From NCBI RefSeq assembly GCF_900143565.1, contig NZ_FREX01000009.1, positions 1 to 64,000 on the forward strand: a stretch of 64,000 nt of DNA, read 5' to 3'. Positions 28,255 to 37,457 of this stretch are shown here, piece by piece. Source of the stretch: Pseudovibrio sp. Alg231-02 (lineage in GTDB: Bacteria > Pseudomonadota > Alphaproteobacteria > Rhizobiales > Stappiaceae). A program made the translations under genes and the position numbers. The notes below the pieces were generated by a model that saw only the letters and a list, made by a program, of their open reading frames with translations, ran no database searches and was not told the origin of the DNA. Every line of letters starts with the position of its first letter. Positions within the stretch are counted from its first letter, which is position 1.

Positions 28255-29670
28255 ATGACTGCACCCGTTGTTATCCATTGGTTCCGTCAGGATCTTCGTT
28301 TGAGTGATAATCCTGCTCTGACTGCGGCCTGCGAGGCCGGCGCGGTTATTCCACTCTACATCCTGACTGACGGTGAAAAAGGCGCGCGCGAACATGGTGG
28401 AGCGACGCTGAACTGGCTGCATCATTCTTTAAAAGCTCTCAATAAAAGCTTGAACGGGCAGCTGTTGATAATGCGCGGTGACCCATCTGTCATTATCAAG
28501 AACCTTCTTCAGGAGACGGAAGGGACGGGCGTTTTCTGGAACAGATGCTACGAGCCCTGGCGCATAGAACATGATGCACAGCTGAAGTCTGATCTGGAAG
28601 AGACTGGCATAACTGCTAAGAGCTTCAACGGTTCGCTTCTTTGGGAGCCATGGCAAGTGGCAAAGCCAGATGGTGACCCATATAAAGTCTTCACTCCGTT
28701 TTATCGTAAAGGCTGTCTGCAAGCGGCTGAGCCGCGTAAGCCCTTACCTACCCCTAAACCCATGCAGTTGCATCAGGTGAGTACAAATGGTGCGCTGTCT
28801 CTTGATGACCTGGGACTGATCGACAGCCGTCCATGGTCAGCGCGACTGAGTAACTGTTGGGAGCATGGAGAGCAGGCGGCGCAAAACAGGCTCTATTCGT
28901 TTCTCGAAAACGGCATCTCCAATTACAAGGAGGGGCGTAATTTTCCCGCTCTCACGCATACTTCACGGCTTTCGCCTCACCTGCATTTTGGAGAGATTTC
29001 GCCCAATCAAGTCTGGTGGGCGCTCAGTATGCACGAAGAGACACATGACATTGACCATTTCCGGAGTGAGTTAGGCTGGCGTGAGTTCTCCTATTCCCTG
29101 CTGTTCCATAACCCAACGCTTCCTCAAAACAATCTCAATACTAAATTCGATCGCTTTCCGTGGGTTTCTGACGACCAACGCTTGTTGGCTTGGCAAAACG
29201 GGCAGACAGGCATCCCAATTGTAGATGCAGGTATGCGCGAGTTGTGGCAAACCGGTTATATGCATAACCGCCTGCGGATGGTCGTCGGCTCGTTCCTCGT
29301 AAAGAACCTGCTGCTGGATTGGCGCTCAGGCGAGTCTTGGTTCTGGGATTGCCTGGTGGATGCAGACCTCGCCAATAACTGTGCAAGCTGGCAATGGATT
29401 GCTGGCTGTGGAGCTGATGCAGCCCCGTACTTCCGTATCTTCAATCCCGTGCTACAGGGCGAGAAGTTTGATGGCCACGGTGATTACACCCGTCGTTTTC
29501 TCCCGGAGCTCAAAGAACTGCCGGACAAATACCTCTACAAACCCTGGGAAGCTCCTAAAGACATATTGAAAGATGCAGGCGTTGTGCTGGGTGAAACGTA
29601 TCCGTTGCCAATCGTTGACCTCAAAAAATCACGAGATGAAGCGCTGCGTGCTTTTGAGGAAACAAAATAA
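28255..29670 (+). CDS. phrB: Deoxyribodipyrimidine photo-lyase (class I), 471 aa
   Basis: Repairs UV-induced cyclobutane dimers with blue light. The N-terminal Rossmann domain starts VVIHWFRQDLRLSDNPAL, binding the antenna chromophore. The FAD-binding half has the TGIPIVDAGMRELWQTGYMH, NRLRMVVGSFL and ANNCASWQWIAG motifs of class I CPD photolyases, rather than (6-4) or plant-like cryptochromes. AGAGG precedes the ATG. It stands alone; a small inverted repeat CAGATCA/TGATCTG (29675-29691) follows the stop. A cryptochrome-like role cannot be excluded by sequence alone. Confidence 0.93.
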   Translation: MTAPVVIHWFRQDLRLSDNPALTAACEAGAVIPLYILTDGEKGAREHGGATLNWLHHSLKALNKSLNGQLLIMRGDPSVIIKNLLQETEGTGVFWNRCYEPWRIEHDAQLKSDLEETGITAKSFNGSLLWEPWQVAKPDGDPYKVFTPFYRKGCLQAAEPRKPLPTPKPMQLHQVSTNGALSLDDLGLIDSRPWSARLSNCWEHGEQAAQNRLYSFLENGISNYKEGRNFPALTHTSRLSPHLHFGEISPNQVWWALSMHEETHDIDHFRSELGWREFSYSLLFHNPTLPQNNLNTKFDRFPWVSDDQRLLAWQNGQTGIPIVDAGMRELWQTGYMHNRLRMVVGSFLVKNLLLDWRSGESWFWDCLVDADLANNCASWQWIAGCGADAAPYFRIFNPVLQGEKFDGHGDYTRRFLPELKELPDKYLYKPWEAPKDILKDAGVVLGETYPLPIVDLKKSRDEALRAFEETK

Positions 29671-29674
29671 AATT

Positions 29675-29691
29675 CAGATCAGAGTGATCTG
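29675..29691. other. Stem-loop after the photolyase gene
   Basis: CAGATCA pairs with TGATCTG over GAG. No T-run follows, so it is a weak terminator candidate. Confidence 0.35.
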
Positions 29692-29791
29692 CCTTCAATC
29701 CCAGTCAGTATAAGAACTTGTGCGCGGCAGGATGTCGCAGCCAAATCTAATGTAATTCCCTGATTTACATCTCTGGGGAGTGGAGGGTTCT

Positions 29792-30280
29792 ATGCGTTTA
29801 TCTATGATTTCTTTTGTAAGCTCGCTTGTTCTTGCTGGATCAGTAAGTGCTAATGCAGGAACTATTGTAGAAGTAGCTCAAGGGGCAGGGCAGTTTAACA
29901 CCCTTATCGCTGCAGCTCAGGCCGCTGGTTTGGACGGCGCGTTAGCGAACGGTGAAAATCTGACGGTCTTTGCTCCGACCGATGAAGCGTTTGCTGCTCT
30001 TCCGGATGGAACAGTAGAAATGTTGCTGAAGCCTGAGAACAAGGATCAGTTGATCGCGGTCCTGAGCTACCATGTCCTGCCACGAAAGCTCGCGTCCACT
30101 GACCTTCCAGGCCGGACAATTCATGTGAAGACAATCAAGGGCTCTGGAGACAAGACACTTTCCGTCTCAAAAACATCGTCAGGTGTGACAGTCGACAAAG
30201 CGAACGTAATCAGCGCCGATATTCCTGCAGATAACGGAATAATCCATGTGGTCGATGCAGTATTGCTACCCTCCAACTAG
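29792..30280 (+). CDS. Secreted fasciclin-domain protein, 162 aa
   Basis: A cleavable signal peptide (MRLSMISFVSSLVLAGSVSANA) is followed by one FAS1 domain of about 135 residues. Diagnostic parts are GQFNTLIAAAQAAGL, NLTVFAPTDEAFAALP (H1 motif), LSYHVLPRKL and NGIIHVVDAVLLP (H2 motif). FAS1 proteins in bacteria are periplasmic or secreted adhesion-like proteins. The start is ATG 29792 with GGAGGG just upstream; the GTG at 29780 is less likely. It is monocistronic, ahead of a large upstream region of the ugp operon. Confidence 0.92.
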   Translation: MRLSMISFVSSLVLAGSVSANAGTIVEVAQGAGQFNTLIAAAQAAGLDGALANGENLTVFAPTDEAFAALPDGTVEMLLKPENKDQLIAVLSYHVLPRKLASTDLPGRTIHVKTIKGSGDKTLSVSKTSSGVTVDKANVISADIPADNGIIHVVDAVLLPSN

Positions 30281-30761
30281 TCTGGGGCAAATCTTCAGTC
30301 TGAAGAAGCTCAACTTGGGGGCGTGAAGCGTCAGTTTCGCGCCCTCAGTGCTGTCAAAAAACGCGATTAGATGACTCTATTTGATTGAAACGAATACATT
30401 TCATCTTTTCGAGCATGCAAACTTTTGCATTAGAAGTTGCATTCGGTGAGTTGCACACAGTGCGCCTGTGGATAAGTTTGAGTGCCTTTTGCATTCGAAA
30501 AACTGCGCCTTAAAGCATTAAGACAGCTCATCCGCAGAAACGTGCAAGGCGCAAAAATAGATTTTATTCGCCGTCTAGGTATTTCTCCTTTATATCAAGT
30601 GATTAGCCGACAAATCTTTGCATAATGCTCAACATTCGAAATCTTTCGTATCGAATTTTTTCGAAACAAAACTTCCAATTTTAGACACTTCAATCATGCT
30701 GAACGGCAGAAAATATTGCATAAAAAACAGTCGCCTTGGATCGGTTTCGCTTTTCCGAAAC

Positions 30762-30779
30762 ATGACAATCTCATGATAA
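30762..30779 (-). promoter_or_regulatory. Possible Pho box (distal)
   Basis: On the minus strand TTATCAT GAGA TTGTCAT, two 7-bp direct repeats with an 11-bp period, resembles the PhoB site consensus CTGTCAT-N4-CTGTCAT. PhoB control of ugp is established in E. coli, which makes the match relevant here. It is divergent in orientation from ugpB. Confidence 0.35.
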
Positions 30780-30829
30780 TTATGAAAAAAAACGAAGATC
30801 CAATTGCAATTCATCGAAACTTCAAGAAA

Positions 30830-30847
30830 CTGTCATCCTAGTGTGAA
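30830..30847 (+). promoter_or_regulatory. Possible Pho box (proximal)
   Basis: CTGTCAT CCTA GTGTGAA: the first half is a perfect PhoB half-site, and the second matches at four of seven positions. It lies about 120 bp before ugpB in the plus direction. Confidence 0.35.
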
Positions 30848-30965
30848 ACACCTAAGTGATATCGCAGATGAGGCGTAGGGGATGGATCGTCACTGCGATG
30901 GATCAGGTGTTAACTCCGCTTCGCATGTTAGATTTTTTCAACTTTCCCAATGGGGGGCAACAAAA

Positions 30966-32273
30966 ATGACTCTTCGTAAAGCAACTGGTGTCGCAACCTT
31001 TGCAGCACTCGCAATGTCTTCAACAGCATCTTTCGCTGCGACAGAAATCAACTGGTGGCACGCAATGGGCGGCCGTCTGGGTGAAGTTGTCAACGAAATC
31101 TCCACCAAATACAATGCGTCTCAGGACGCGTGTCAGCTGACCCCAGTCTATAAAGGTAACTACGAAGAAACCTTGACTGCTGGTATTGCGGCATTCCGTG
31201 CTGGCGAACAGCCAAACATTCTTCAGGTATTTGATGCAGGTTCCGCTACCATCATCGGTGCAAAAGGCGCAGTTGTTCCAGCTGAAGACCTTCTGAAAGA
31301 CGCTGGTGTTGAATTCAACATCGAAGATTACATTGCTGGTGTTCGTTACTTCTACGCTGACGCAGCTGGCAAAATGATCGGCATGCCGTTCAACTCCTCT
31401 ACCCCAATCCTCTACTACAACGTAGAAGCACTGGCGAAAGCAGGCGTTGAAGCTCCTAAGACTTGGGAAGAGTTCGAAGCGATCGCTCCTAAGCTGAAAG
31501 CTGCTGGTTATATTCCTTTGGCACAGTCACACCTGCCATGGATCTTCACCGAAAACTTCATGTCCCGCCACAACCTGCCATTCGCAACCAACAACAACGG
31601 TTACGACGGCGCGAAAGGCACTAAGATCCTCGTGAACAACGATGCGATCAAAATGCACTTCACAAAGGTTAAAGGTTGGCTCGACGCTGAGCTGTTCGGT
31701 TACTACGGCACTGGCTGGGGTGACAACCAGAAGGTATTCCAGGACGGTTCCGCTGCAATGTGGCTCGGTTCTTCAGGTTCCTTCGGTGGCCTGACAAAAT
31801 CCACAGACTTCAAATTCTCCGCAACCTACCTGCCTCATTGGGCTTCTGTTAGCGAAACAGGCACCAACACCTTCATCGGTGGCGCTGCACTCTTCGCAAT
31901 GTCCGGCAAGCCAAAAGCAGAAAACGACTGTGTTGCGAACTTCTACTCCTTCCTGACTTCCGCAGAAATGCAGTACTACTGGCACCAGGAAACTGGTTAC
32001 GTGCCAATCACCAACGCTGCATATGAGCTGGCAACTAAGGATGGGTACTACGACCGCGTACCTGCAGCTGAAATCGGCATCAAGCAGCTGACACTGCCAG
32101 GTGGAGACAACACCAAGGGTTACCGCATGGGCTTCTACGTTCAGGTGCGTGACGTGATGAACCGTGAATACGGTAAAATCTTCTCCGGTGACAAATCCGT
32201 AGACGACGCATTCCAGACCATCGAAGACGAAGCTAACAAGCTTCTGGCTCGCTTTGCTAAGACGTCTAACTAA
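30966..32273 (+). CDS. ugpB: sn-glycerol-3-phosphate ABC transporter binding protein, 435 aa
   Basis: A periplasmic solute-binding protein of the UgpB family. A signal peptide (MTLRKATGVATFAALAMSSTASFAA) is followed by EINWWHAMGG, GNYEETLTAGIAAFRAGEQPN, and ILQVFDAGSAT, typical UgpB sequence. It binds sn-glycerol-3-phosphate (and glycerophosphodiesters) and delivers it to UgpAE. The ATG at 30966 has a GGGGGG sequence upstream; the frame to 30882 is not used. It is the first gene of ugpBAEC, and a strong hairpin follows it. Confidence 0.93.
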   Translation: MTLRKATGVATFAALAMSSTASFAATEINWWHAMGGRLGEVVNEISTKYNASQDACQLTPVYKGNYEETLTAGIAAFRAGEQPNILQVFDAGSATIIGAKGAVVPAEDLLKDAGVEFNIEDYIAGVRYFYADAAGKMIGMPFNSSTPILYYNVEALAKAGVEAPKTWEEFEAIAPKLKAAGYIPLAQSHLPWIFTENFMSRHNLPFATNNNGYDGAKGTKILVNNDAIKMHFTKVKGWLDAELFGYYGTGWGDNQKVFQDGSAAMWLGSSGSFGGLTKSTDFKFSATYLPHWASVSETGTNTFIGGAALFAMSGKPKAENDCVANFYSFLTSAEMQYYWHQETGYVPITNAAYELATKDGYYDRVPAAEIGIKQLTLPGGDNTKGYRMGFYVQVRDVMNREYGKIFSGDKSVDDAFQTIEDEANKLLARFAKTSN

Positions 32274-32297
32274 GACTTAGCATTGAGACTTTCGCTA

Positions 32298-32329
32298 AGA
32301 CCGGAGACGCTTTTAAGTGTCTCCGGTCT
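32298..32329 (+). terminator. Hairpin between ugpB and ugpA (attenuator-like)
   Basis: AGACCGGAGAC (32298-32308) pairs perfectly with GTCTCCGGTCT (32319-32329) over 10 nt, and is followed by CAGGTTGTTTT. It probably ends part of the transcripts after ugpB or protects the ugpB mRNA, giving more binding protein than membrane subunits. Confidence 0.65.
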
Positions 32330-32450
32330 CAGGTTGTTTTGGAAATAGAATGTTCCCATGCGTCAAAGAGCGCAGTGAGCTTTTCTGAACAAGCGGTCAG
32401 GCTTGCTAAGCAACCGGCCACCACAACGAAAACAGCGACCAGGCCAGTCC

Positions 32451-33332
32451 ATGAAACGAGTTCAATTCTCACATCCATTGATGCCATACATGCTTCTGCT
32501 TCCGCAGCTGGCAATTGTTGGTGTCTTCTTTCTGTGGCCAGCCGCAGAAGCAATCAGGGCGTCTTTCTATCTTGAAGACCCGTTTGGCTTCGGCTCCACC
32601 TTTGTTGGCCTAGACAACTTTAAAGATGTTGTTTCCGCGAGCGAGTACAGCAGAACTGCATGGTTCACGCTGATCTTCTCAGCTGCGGTGACATTCTTTT
32701 CTCTCAGCATTGCTCTTTTGCTGGCAGTCAAAGCAGACAACGTTATCAAAGGCGCCTCCACATACCGCACTCTGCTCATGTGGGTTTATGCGATCGCCCC
32801 TCCCGTCGCAGGCCTTGTAGGCGTGATGCTGTTTGACCAGCACATTGGCCCACTCAACGATCTTGCCCACGCCCTCGGCTGGAACATGCAGATCGGTGTG
32901 AACTATTTTGATACTGCATTTGCTATGACCGTGATTGCGGTTTGGAAGCAAATTCCGATCAACTTCATCTTCTTCCTCTCTGGTCTCCAGAGTGTTCCAA
33001 AATCCGTTCAGGAAGCAGCTGCGGTTGATTGTAGATCTTCTTCACGTCGCTTCTGGACTGTGACTTTCCCACTGCTGGCTCCAACCAGCTTCTTCCTGCT
33101 GATCATCAACATCACTTACGCGCTCTTTGATACATTCGGTATTATCGATCTGGTGCTTAAGGGTGAGCCAGGCAACAACCCTGTAACGCTCGTTTATAAG
33201 GTGTTCCTTGATGGCTTCCGCGGTAACGACCTTGGTGGGTCCTCAGCACAGTCTGTGATCTTGATGATACTCGTGTTCGCTCTCACTGTGGTTCAGTTCC
33301 GCATGATCGAACGTCGCGTGCACTACAGTTAA
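32451..33332 (+). CDS. ugpA: sn-glycerol-3-phosphate ABC transporter permease UgpA, 293 aa
   Basis: One of two membrane subunits. Six membrane spans are expected (for example MPYMLLLPQLAIVGVFFLWP, and LIFSAAVTFFSLSIALLLA), and the EAA loop reads VQEAAAVDCRSSSRRFWTVTFPLL, contacting the ATPase. The start is ATG 32451 (MKRVQFSHP) with a weak CAGG ribosome-binding site; the ORF opens earlier at 32403. It is followed after 10 bp by ugpE. Confidence 0.92.
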   Translation: MKRVQFSHPLMPYMLLLPQLAIVGVFFLWPAAEAIRASFYLEDPFGFGSTFVGLDNFKDVVSASEYSRTAWFTLIFSAAVTFFSLSIALLLAVKADNVIKGASTYRTLLMWVYAIAPPVAGLVGVMLFDQHIGPLNDLAHALGWNMQIGVNYFDTAFAMTVIAVWKQIPINFIFFLSGLQSVPKSVQEAAAVDCRSSSRRFWTVTFPLLAPTSFFLLIINITYALFDTFGIIDLVLKGEPGNNPVTLVYKVFLDGFRGNDLGGSSAQSVILMILVFALTVVQFRMIERRVHYS

Positions 33333-33342
33333 GGAGGGATAG

Positions 33343-34185
33343 ATGAAACGCTCACAGTTTTGGGATCACGTAGTCCTCGTTCTCGGCGCCCTCTTTATGC
33401 TGGTGCCAGTTGTCTACGCACTCATGACTTCCAGTCATGATGCTGTATCCATTTACAAAGATGGCCTTCAGCTCTCTCCAGGCGGCCATTTCGTTGACAC
33501 TTATAAGCAGGTGTTGACAGAAGCTGGCGGTTTTACCAAGTCCGTGACTGGTCTGACTATGCTGTGGAACTCTTTGGTTCTCGGCCTCGGCTTTGCCTTC
33601 GGTAAGATCATCATTTCCATGCTGGCGGCTTACGCAATCGTGTATTTCCGTTTCCCGCTTGGAACGTTCTTCTTCTGGATCATCTTCTCCACCCTGCTGC
33701 TACCTCTGGAAGTGCGCATTCTGCCTTCCTACGAGATCGTACAGGGCCTCGGTATGGCGAACACCTATTCAGGCCTGATCATCCCATTGATTGCGTCTGC
33801 AACAGGCACCTTCTACTTCCGCCAGTTCTTTAAGTCCGTTCCGGATGAGCTGGTTGAAGCTGCGCGTATCGATGGTGCAGGACCGCTGAAGTTCTTCATC
33901 GACATTCTTGTTCCACTCTCCAAGACCATGATTGCTGCAATCTTCATCATCATGTTCGTGTTTGGTTGGAACCAATACCTCTGGCCAACACTCATCACCA
34001 CGGATGAAAGCCTCTTCACGCTGGTGCGTGGCATGAAGCAGATTCTGCAGGTGTGGATTGGTGCGCAGATCCCGGATACGAACCAGGCAATGGCACTTGC
34101 AGTACTTGCAATGCTTCCACCTGTTCTCATCGTGGTGATCTTCCAGTCTTGGTTTGTTAAAGGGCTCGTGGAAAGCGAGAAATAA
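33343..34185 (+). CDS. ugpE: sn-glycerol-3-phosphate ABC transporter permease UgpE, 280 aa
   Basis: The second permease subunit. The EAA motif reads [23 protein letters not shown] (within about residues 165-190), facing UgpC. Several hydrophobic helices are visible, from [19 protein letters not shown] onward. A strong TAAGGAGGGATAG ribosome-binding site precedes the ATG. The stop is 2 bp before ugpC. Confidence 0.94.
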   Translation: MKRSQFWDHVVLVLGALFMLVPVVYALMTSSHDAVSIYKDGLQLSPGGHFVDTYKQVLTEAGGFTKSVTGLTMLWNSLVLGLGFAFGKIIISMLAAYAIVYFRFPLGTFFFWIIFSTLLLPLEVRILPSYEIVQGLGMANTYSGLIIPLIASATGTFYFRQFFKSVPDELVEAARIDGAGPLKFFIDILVPLSKTMIAAIFIIMFVFGWNQYLWPTLITTDESLFTLVRGMKQILQVWIGAQIPDTNQAMALAVLAMLPPVLIVVIFQSWFVKGLVESEK

Positions 34186-34187
34186 AA

Positions 34188-35291
34188 ATGGCAGGCATTC
34201 AACTTAATACCCTTCGCAAAATCTACGCAGGCAACGTAGAAGCGGTAAAAGGCATCTCCATCGACATTAAGGATGGTGAGTTCATTGTTCTCGTCGGCCC
34301 TTCCGGTTGCGGCAAATCCACTCTGCTGCGCATGGTGGCAGGTCTGGAAACCATCACAGATGGTGAGCTGTTCATCGGGGATCGCCTAGTCAACAATGTA
34401 GAGCCCGCTGATCGTGACATCGCAATGGTGTTCCAGAACTATGCGCTCTATCCGCACATGACCGTTTACGGCAACCTCGCGTATGGCCTGAAAAACCGCA
34501 GCATCCCTAAGGATGAGATCGAAAAGCGCGTGCGCAAAGCGGCTGAAATTCTGGAAATCGGAGATTTCCTTGATCGTCGGCCACGTCAGCTTTCCGGTGG
34601 TCAACGCCAGCGTGTTGCAATGGGTCGCGCGATTGTTCGCGAACCTGCCGCGTTCCTGTTCGATGAGCCTCTGTCTAACCTTGATGCAAAGCTGCGTGTG
34701 CAGATGCGCATGGAGATCAAGAAGCTTCAGAAAGAACTAGGCACCACAAGCCTGTACGTGACCCACGATCAGCTTGAAGCAATGACACTGGCAGATCGCC
34801 TAGTCGTTCTCAGCGGCGGTGTTGTAGAGCAGATCGGGTCTCCGATTGATGTCTACGAAAAGCCTGCGTCTACATTCGTTGCGACCTTCATCGGTTCTCC
34901 TGCGATGAACCTGCTGCCGCTGGCAAAGAGCGGCAATGAATGGAAACTCGACAATGGCGCAACTGTTGACGTGAAGCTGAACACAGATCTGTCTGACCTG
35001 ATCCTCGGCGTTCGTCCGGAAGATCTTGTCATTGAAGAGCTGAGTGAGAAGTTCGACTCCGGACTGCACACTGCACTGACCGTGCATGTTGTTGAGCCTG
35101 TGGGCGCTGAGAGCTACGTTCACGGCACCATTGGTGAAGGTAGCGTTGACGTTGTAGTTCGTGCTCCTGGTAAGCTGCACTTCGAGCCAGGCCAGATCCT
35201 GAAGGTGACAGCAAAGCCAGAAAAGCTTCACACGTTTGACACCAAATCCGGCAAACGTATCGAGCTGGAAGGCGCACTCGAAACAGCTTAA
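34188..35291 (+). CDS. ugpC: sn-glycerol-3-phosphate ABC transporter ATPase UgpC, 367 aa
   Basis: The MalK-type ATPase of the importer: Walker [10 protein letters not shown] at residues 37-45, signature [14 protein letters not shown] (about 137-150), Walker [12 protein letters not shown] (about 157-167), switch VTHDQLEA. The C-terminal third is the regulatory (TOBE/MOP-like) domain. It energises uptake of sn-glycerol-3-phosphate, used as carbon, phosphate or phospholipid precursor. The operon ends here with a strong terminator. Confidence 0.95.
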   Translation: MAGIQLNTLRKIYAGNVEAVKGISIDIKDGEFIVLVGPSGCGKSTLLRMVAGLETITDGELFIGDRLVNNVEPADRDIAMVFQNYALYPHMTVYGNLAYGLKNRSIPKDEIEKRVRKAAEILEIGDFLDRRPRQLSGGQRQRVAMGRAIVREPAAFLFDEPLSNLDAKLRVQMRMEIKKLQKELGTTSLYVTHDQLEAMTLADRLVVLSGGVVEQIGSPIDVYEKPASTFVATFIGSPAMNLLPLAKSGNEWKLDNGATVDVKLNTDLSDLILGVRPEDLVIEELSEKFDSGLHTALTVHVVEPVGAESYVHGTIGEGSVDVVVRAPGKLHFEPGQILKVTAKPEKLHTFDTKSGKRIELEGALETA

Positions 35292-35313
35292 ACGCTGCTC
35301 AGATATAACTTTC

Positions 35314-35343
35314 AAAAGGCCCGGCATTCGCTGGGCCTTTTTC
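35314..35343 (+). terminator. Terminator of the ugp operon
   Basis: AAAAGGCCC (35314-35322) pairs with GGGCCTTTTT (35333-35342); a T-run ends the structure. Confidence 0.9.
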
Positions 35344-35490
35344 GTGTGGTACACATAGATGCAGTCGAAAACCTGTGCCATTTTATCGCACGTGAGCGAA
35401 CTTCTCTTCTCAAAAACAAAACTTGATGTAAATACTCATATTTAGCCAGCGCATTGCGAGCCAACCAAATTAACAAAGCTAGGTTGACCG

Positions 35491-36861
35491 ATGAAAGCTG
35501 CGCTGGAAAAATTCTTCGCTCAGGAAACAGACGATCCTCTCCGCTATGCATTTGAGCGCCGTGGTGCCCATATGCCCGGCTCTGCTGGTGAGGCTGTATC
35601 GGAAGAGGAGCACCAGCTTGTTTGGCAGGAAATTCAAAAATCCAAACGGTCAGGCATGGCCGTCATGTATTTGCATGTCCCATTTTGCGCCAACCATTGC
35701 TTGTTCTGCGGGTTCTACCGCAACAAATGGCATGAAGAACACTCAGCCCCATATGCTGATGCATTAATCAAAGAACTTGAGCTGGAGGCATCTTCCCCCG
35801 CTTCTCAAAGCTCACCAATCAACGCCGTTTATTTTGGCGGCGGCACTCCGACAGCCCTACATGCGAAAGACCTCGCAAGAGTGATCCGTCGTATCCGAGA
35901 ACTTTATCCTCTCTCAGCCGATTGTGAGATCACAGTTGAGGGACGTATCTTCCACTTTGATGATGACAAGATTGATGCATGTCTGGATGCGGGTGCAAAT
36001 CGCTTTTCAACCGGAGTTCAATCCTTCAACACCAAAGTCCGCAAGCGGCAAGGCCGTAAGGCAAGCGGATCAGAAGCAATCCGTTTCTTTGAAGGCCTGA
36101 GAGACCGCAACCGTGCTGCAATCGTCTGTGACCTGATATTAGGTCTGCCCTATCAAACCGCAGAAGTCTGGCGTGATGATTTACGAACTGTTGTGGATCT
36201 GGGCTTGGATGGTGTCGATCTATACACACTCGCAGTCTTTCCCGGCAGTCCCCTTTCAAAAGCGATTGAGAAGGGGGCTTGCGACCCTGCAGCGTCCTTG
36301 CCGCAGCAGGGAGCTATGTACGGCGAGGGTTTAGAGTACATGCATCACCACGGTTGGAAACAGATTTCTTCCAGTCATTGGGGTCGACAGACCCGAGAGC
36401 GTAATCTTTACAACACATTGATCAAGTCTGGCGCAGACTGCCTAGCCTTCGGTTCCGGGGCAGGCGGCAACATCAACGGATATTCCTACGGCATCCATGG
36501 AGGAATCGTGGACTACATGCGGTGTCTGGAGGAGGGGGAGAAGCCATTGTCGCGTTTGCACAGAGCCGATCCATTGTCTTCTCCCCTCAACTTCCTAGCT
36601 GCTGGAATTGAAGAAATGCGCCTCGACCTCGGGCATCTGGAGCGCACAGAAATCAGCGCCCGTGGTTTTCGCAAATCCATAGACCCATTGTTGGGTAACT
36701 GGCAGAGCTTCGGCCTGATCACGGGTGAGGAGATTATCTCCCTCACCACTGCAGGGCGCTTCTGGCATCAAACCCTTCTCACCTATCTCAAGGCTGCCTT
36801 TAAATTGCACTCCGCAAGCTTGCAGCTAGAAACCAAAACCTATCAGGAAGAGGCAGCATGA
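35491..36861 (+). CDS. hutW: HutW, haem-utilisation radical SAM protein, 456 aa
   Basis: A HemN-like radical SAM protein. The cluster motif is CANHCLFC (CxxxCxxC) at about residues 69-76, with FGGGTPT for SAM binding. It is closest to HutW, a haem-utilisation protein linked to anaerobilin-type radical ring opening of haem in related proteins (ChuW). The gene overlaps hutX by four bases (ATGA), so the two are co-translated. An AGGTTGA site precedes the ATG. No Irr- or Fur-like box was confidently found upstream. hutZ, often the third gene, is absent from this location. Confidence 0.88.
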   Translation: MKAALEKFFAQETDDPLRYAFERRGAHMPGSAGEAVSEEEHQLVWQEIQKSKRSGMAVMYLHVPFCANHCLFCGFYRNKWHEEHSAPYADALIKELELEASSPASQSSPINAVYFGGGTPTALHAKDLARVIRRIRELYPLSADCEITVEGRIFHFDDDKIDACLDAGANRFSTGVQSFNTKVRKRQGRKASGSEAIRFFEGLRDRNRAAIVCDLILGLPYQTAEVWRDDLRTVVDLGLDGVDLYTLAVFPGSPLSKAIEKGACDPAASLPQQGAMYGEGLEYMHHHGWKQISSSHWGRQTRERNLYNTLIKSGADCLAFGSGAGGNINGYSYGIHGGIVDYMRCLEEGEKPLSRLHRADPLSSPLNFLAAGIEEMRLDLGHLERTEISARGFRKSIDPLLGNWQSFGLITGEEIISLTTAGRFWHQTLLTYLKAAFKLHSASLQLETKTYQEEAA

Positions 36862-37352
36862 ACGCACAAATCACAGAGCTGAAAGAGAAACTTGCAGAAA
36901 ACCCCGCAGGCATTCTGGAGAGCATTGCCAAGGAGCACGGCCTCTCAATGGCTGACACAATCCGCTGCCTGCCAGAAGAAATGTGGCGTGAACATTCAGG
37001 CGAACGTTTTGATGAAGTGATCAAGGCGATCCCTGCCTGGGGCAACGTCACAAGCATCGCAAACACAGGAGACATGATCTTTGAAGTGAAAGGTCCGTTT
37101 CCGGAAGGCAGCTATGCGCGCGGGTTCTATAATCTTAAGCAGACAGAAGGCGGCTTCTCCGGCCATATCAAGGCAGATGCGTGCCGCTCTATCATGTTCT
37201 TGAAGCGCCCATTCTTCTCCAAGCTGGCGATGTCCATCAATTTCCTGAATGCAGATGGTAACTGTTATCTGAAAATCTTCCTTGGCCGTGATGAGGAAGG
37301 TCAGATCAAGCCGGATCAGATTGAAAAATTTGATAAACTCGCGAGCTGGTGA
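36858..37352 (+). CDS. hutX: HutX, haem-utilisation carrier protein, 164 aa
   Basis: A small cytoplasmic haem-binding protein of the HutX/HuvX family, expected to carry haem to an enzyme. Features are the N-terminal helical part (LKEKLAENPAGILESIAKEH), SIANTGDMIFEVKGPFP, and MFLKRPFFSKLAMSINFLN, characteristic of the fold. It is coupled to hutW by the ATGA overlap and ended by a strong terminator. Confidence 0.9.
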   Translation: MNAQITELKEKLAENPAGILESIAKEHGLSMADTIRCLPEEMWREHSGERFDEVIKAIPAWGNVTSIANTGDMIFEVKGPFPEGSYARGFYNLKQTEGGFSGHIKADACRSIMFLKRPFFSKLAMSINFLNADGNCYLKIFLGRDEEGQIKPDQIEKFDKLASW

Positions 37353-37415
37353 GGCTGTGAGACATCGAAAATCATAGACCACCGATTTCGCTCACGGTGA
37401 TCTGTGAAAGGCAGA

Positions 37416-37440
37416 AGTCGGGGCATTGCCCCGGCTTTTC
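37416..37440 (+). terminator. Terminator of hutWX
   Basis: AGTCGGGGC (37416-37424) pairs with GCCCCGGCT (37428-37436) with one G-T pair, followed by TTTTCTGTTT. Confidence 0.85.
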
Positions 37441-37457
37441 TGTTTGGACGGTGAGGA

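Larger units (their letters stand above)
30281..30965. promoter_or_regulatory. Long upstream region of the ugp operon
   Basis: A 685-bp gap with no gene. It is AT-rich and carries repeated TTTTGCATT motifs (for example near 30423-30431 and 30488-30496) and a cluster of TTCGAAA/TTTCG sequences around 30634-30668. Two PhoB-like sites lie at 30762-30779 and 30830-30847. Such length suggests several regulators act on ugpB. Assignment of regulators is inference. Confidence 0.4.
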
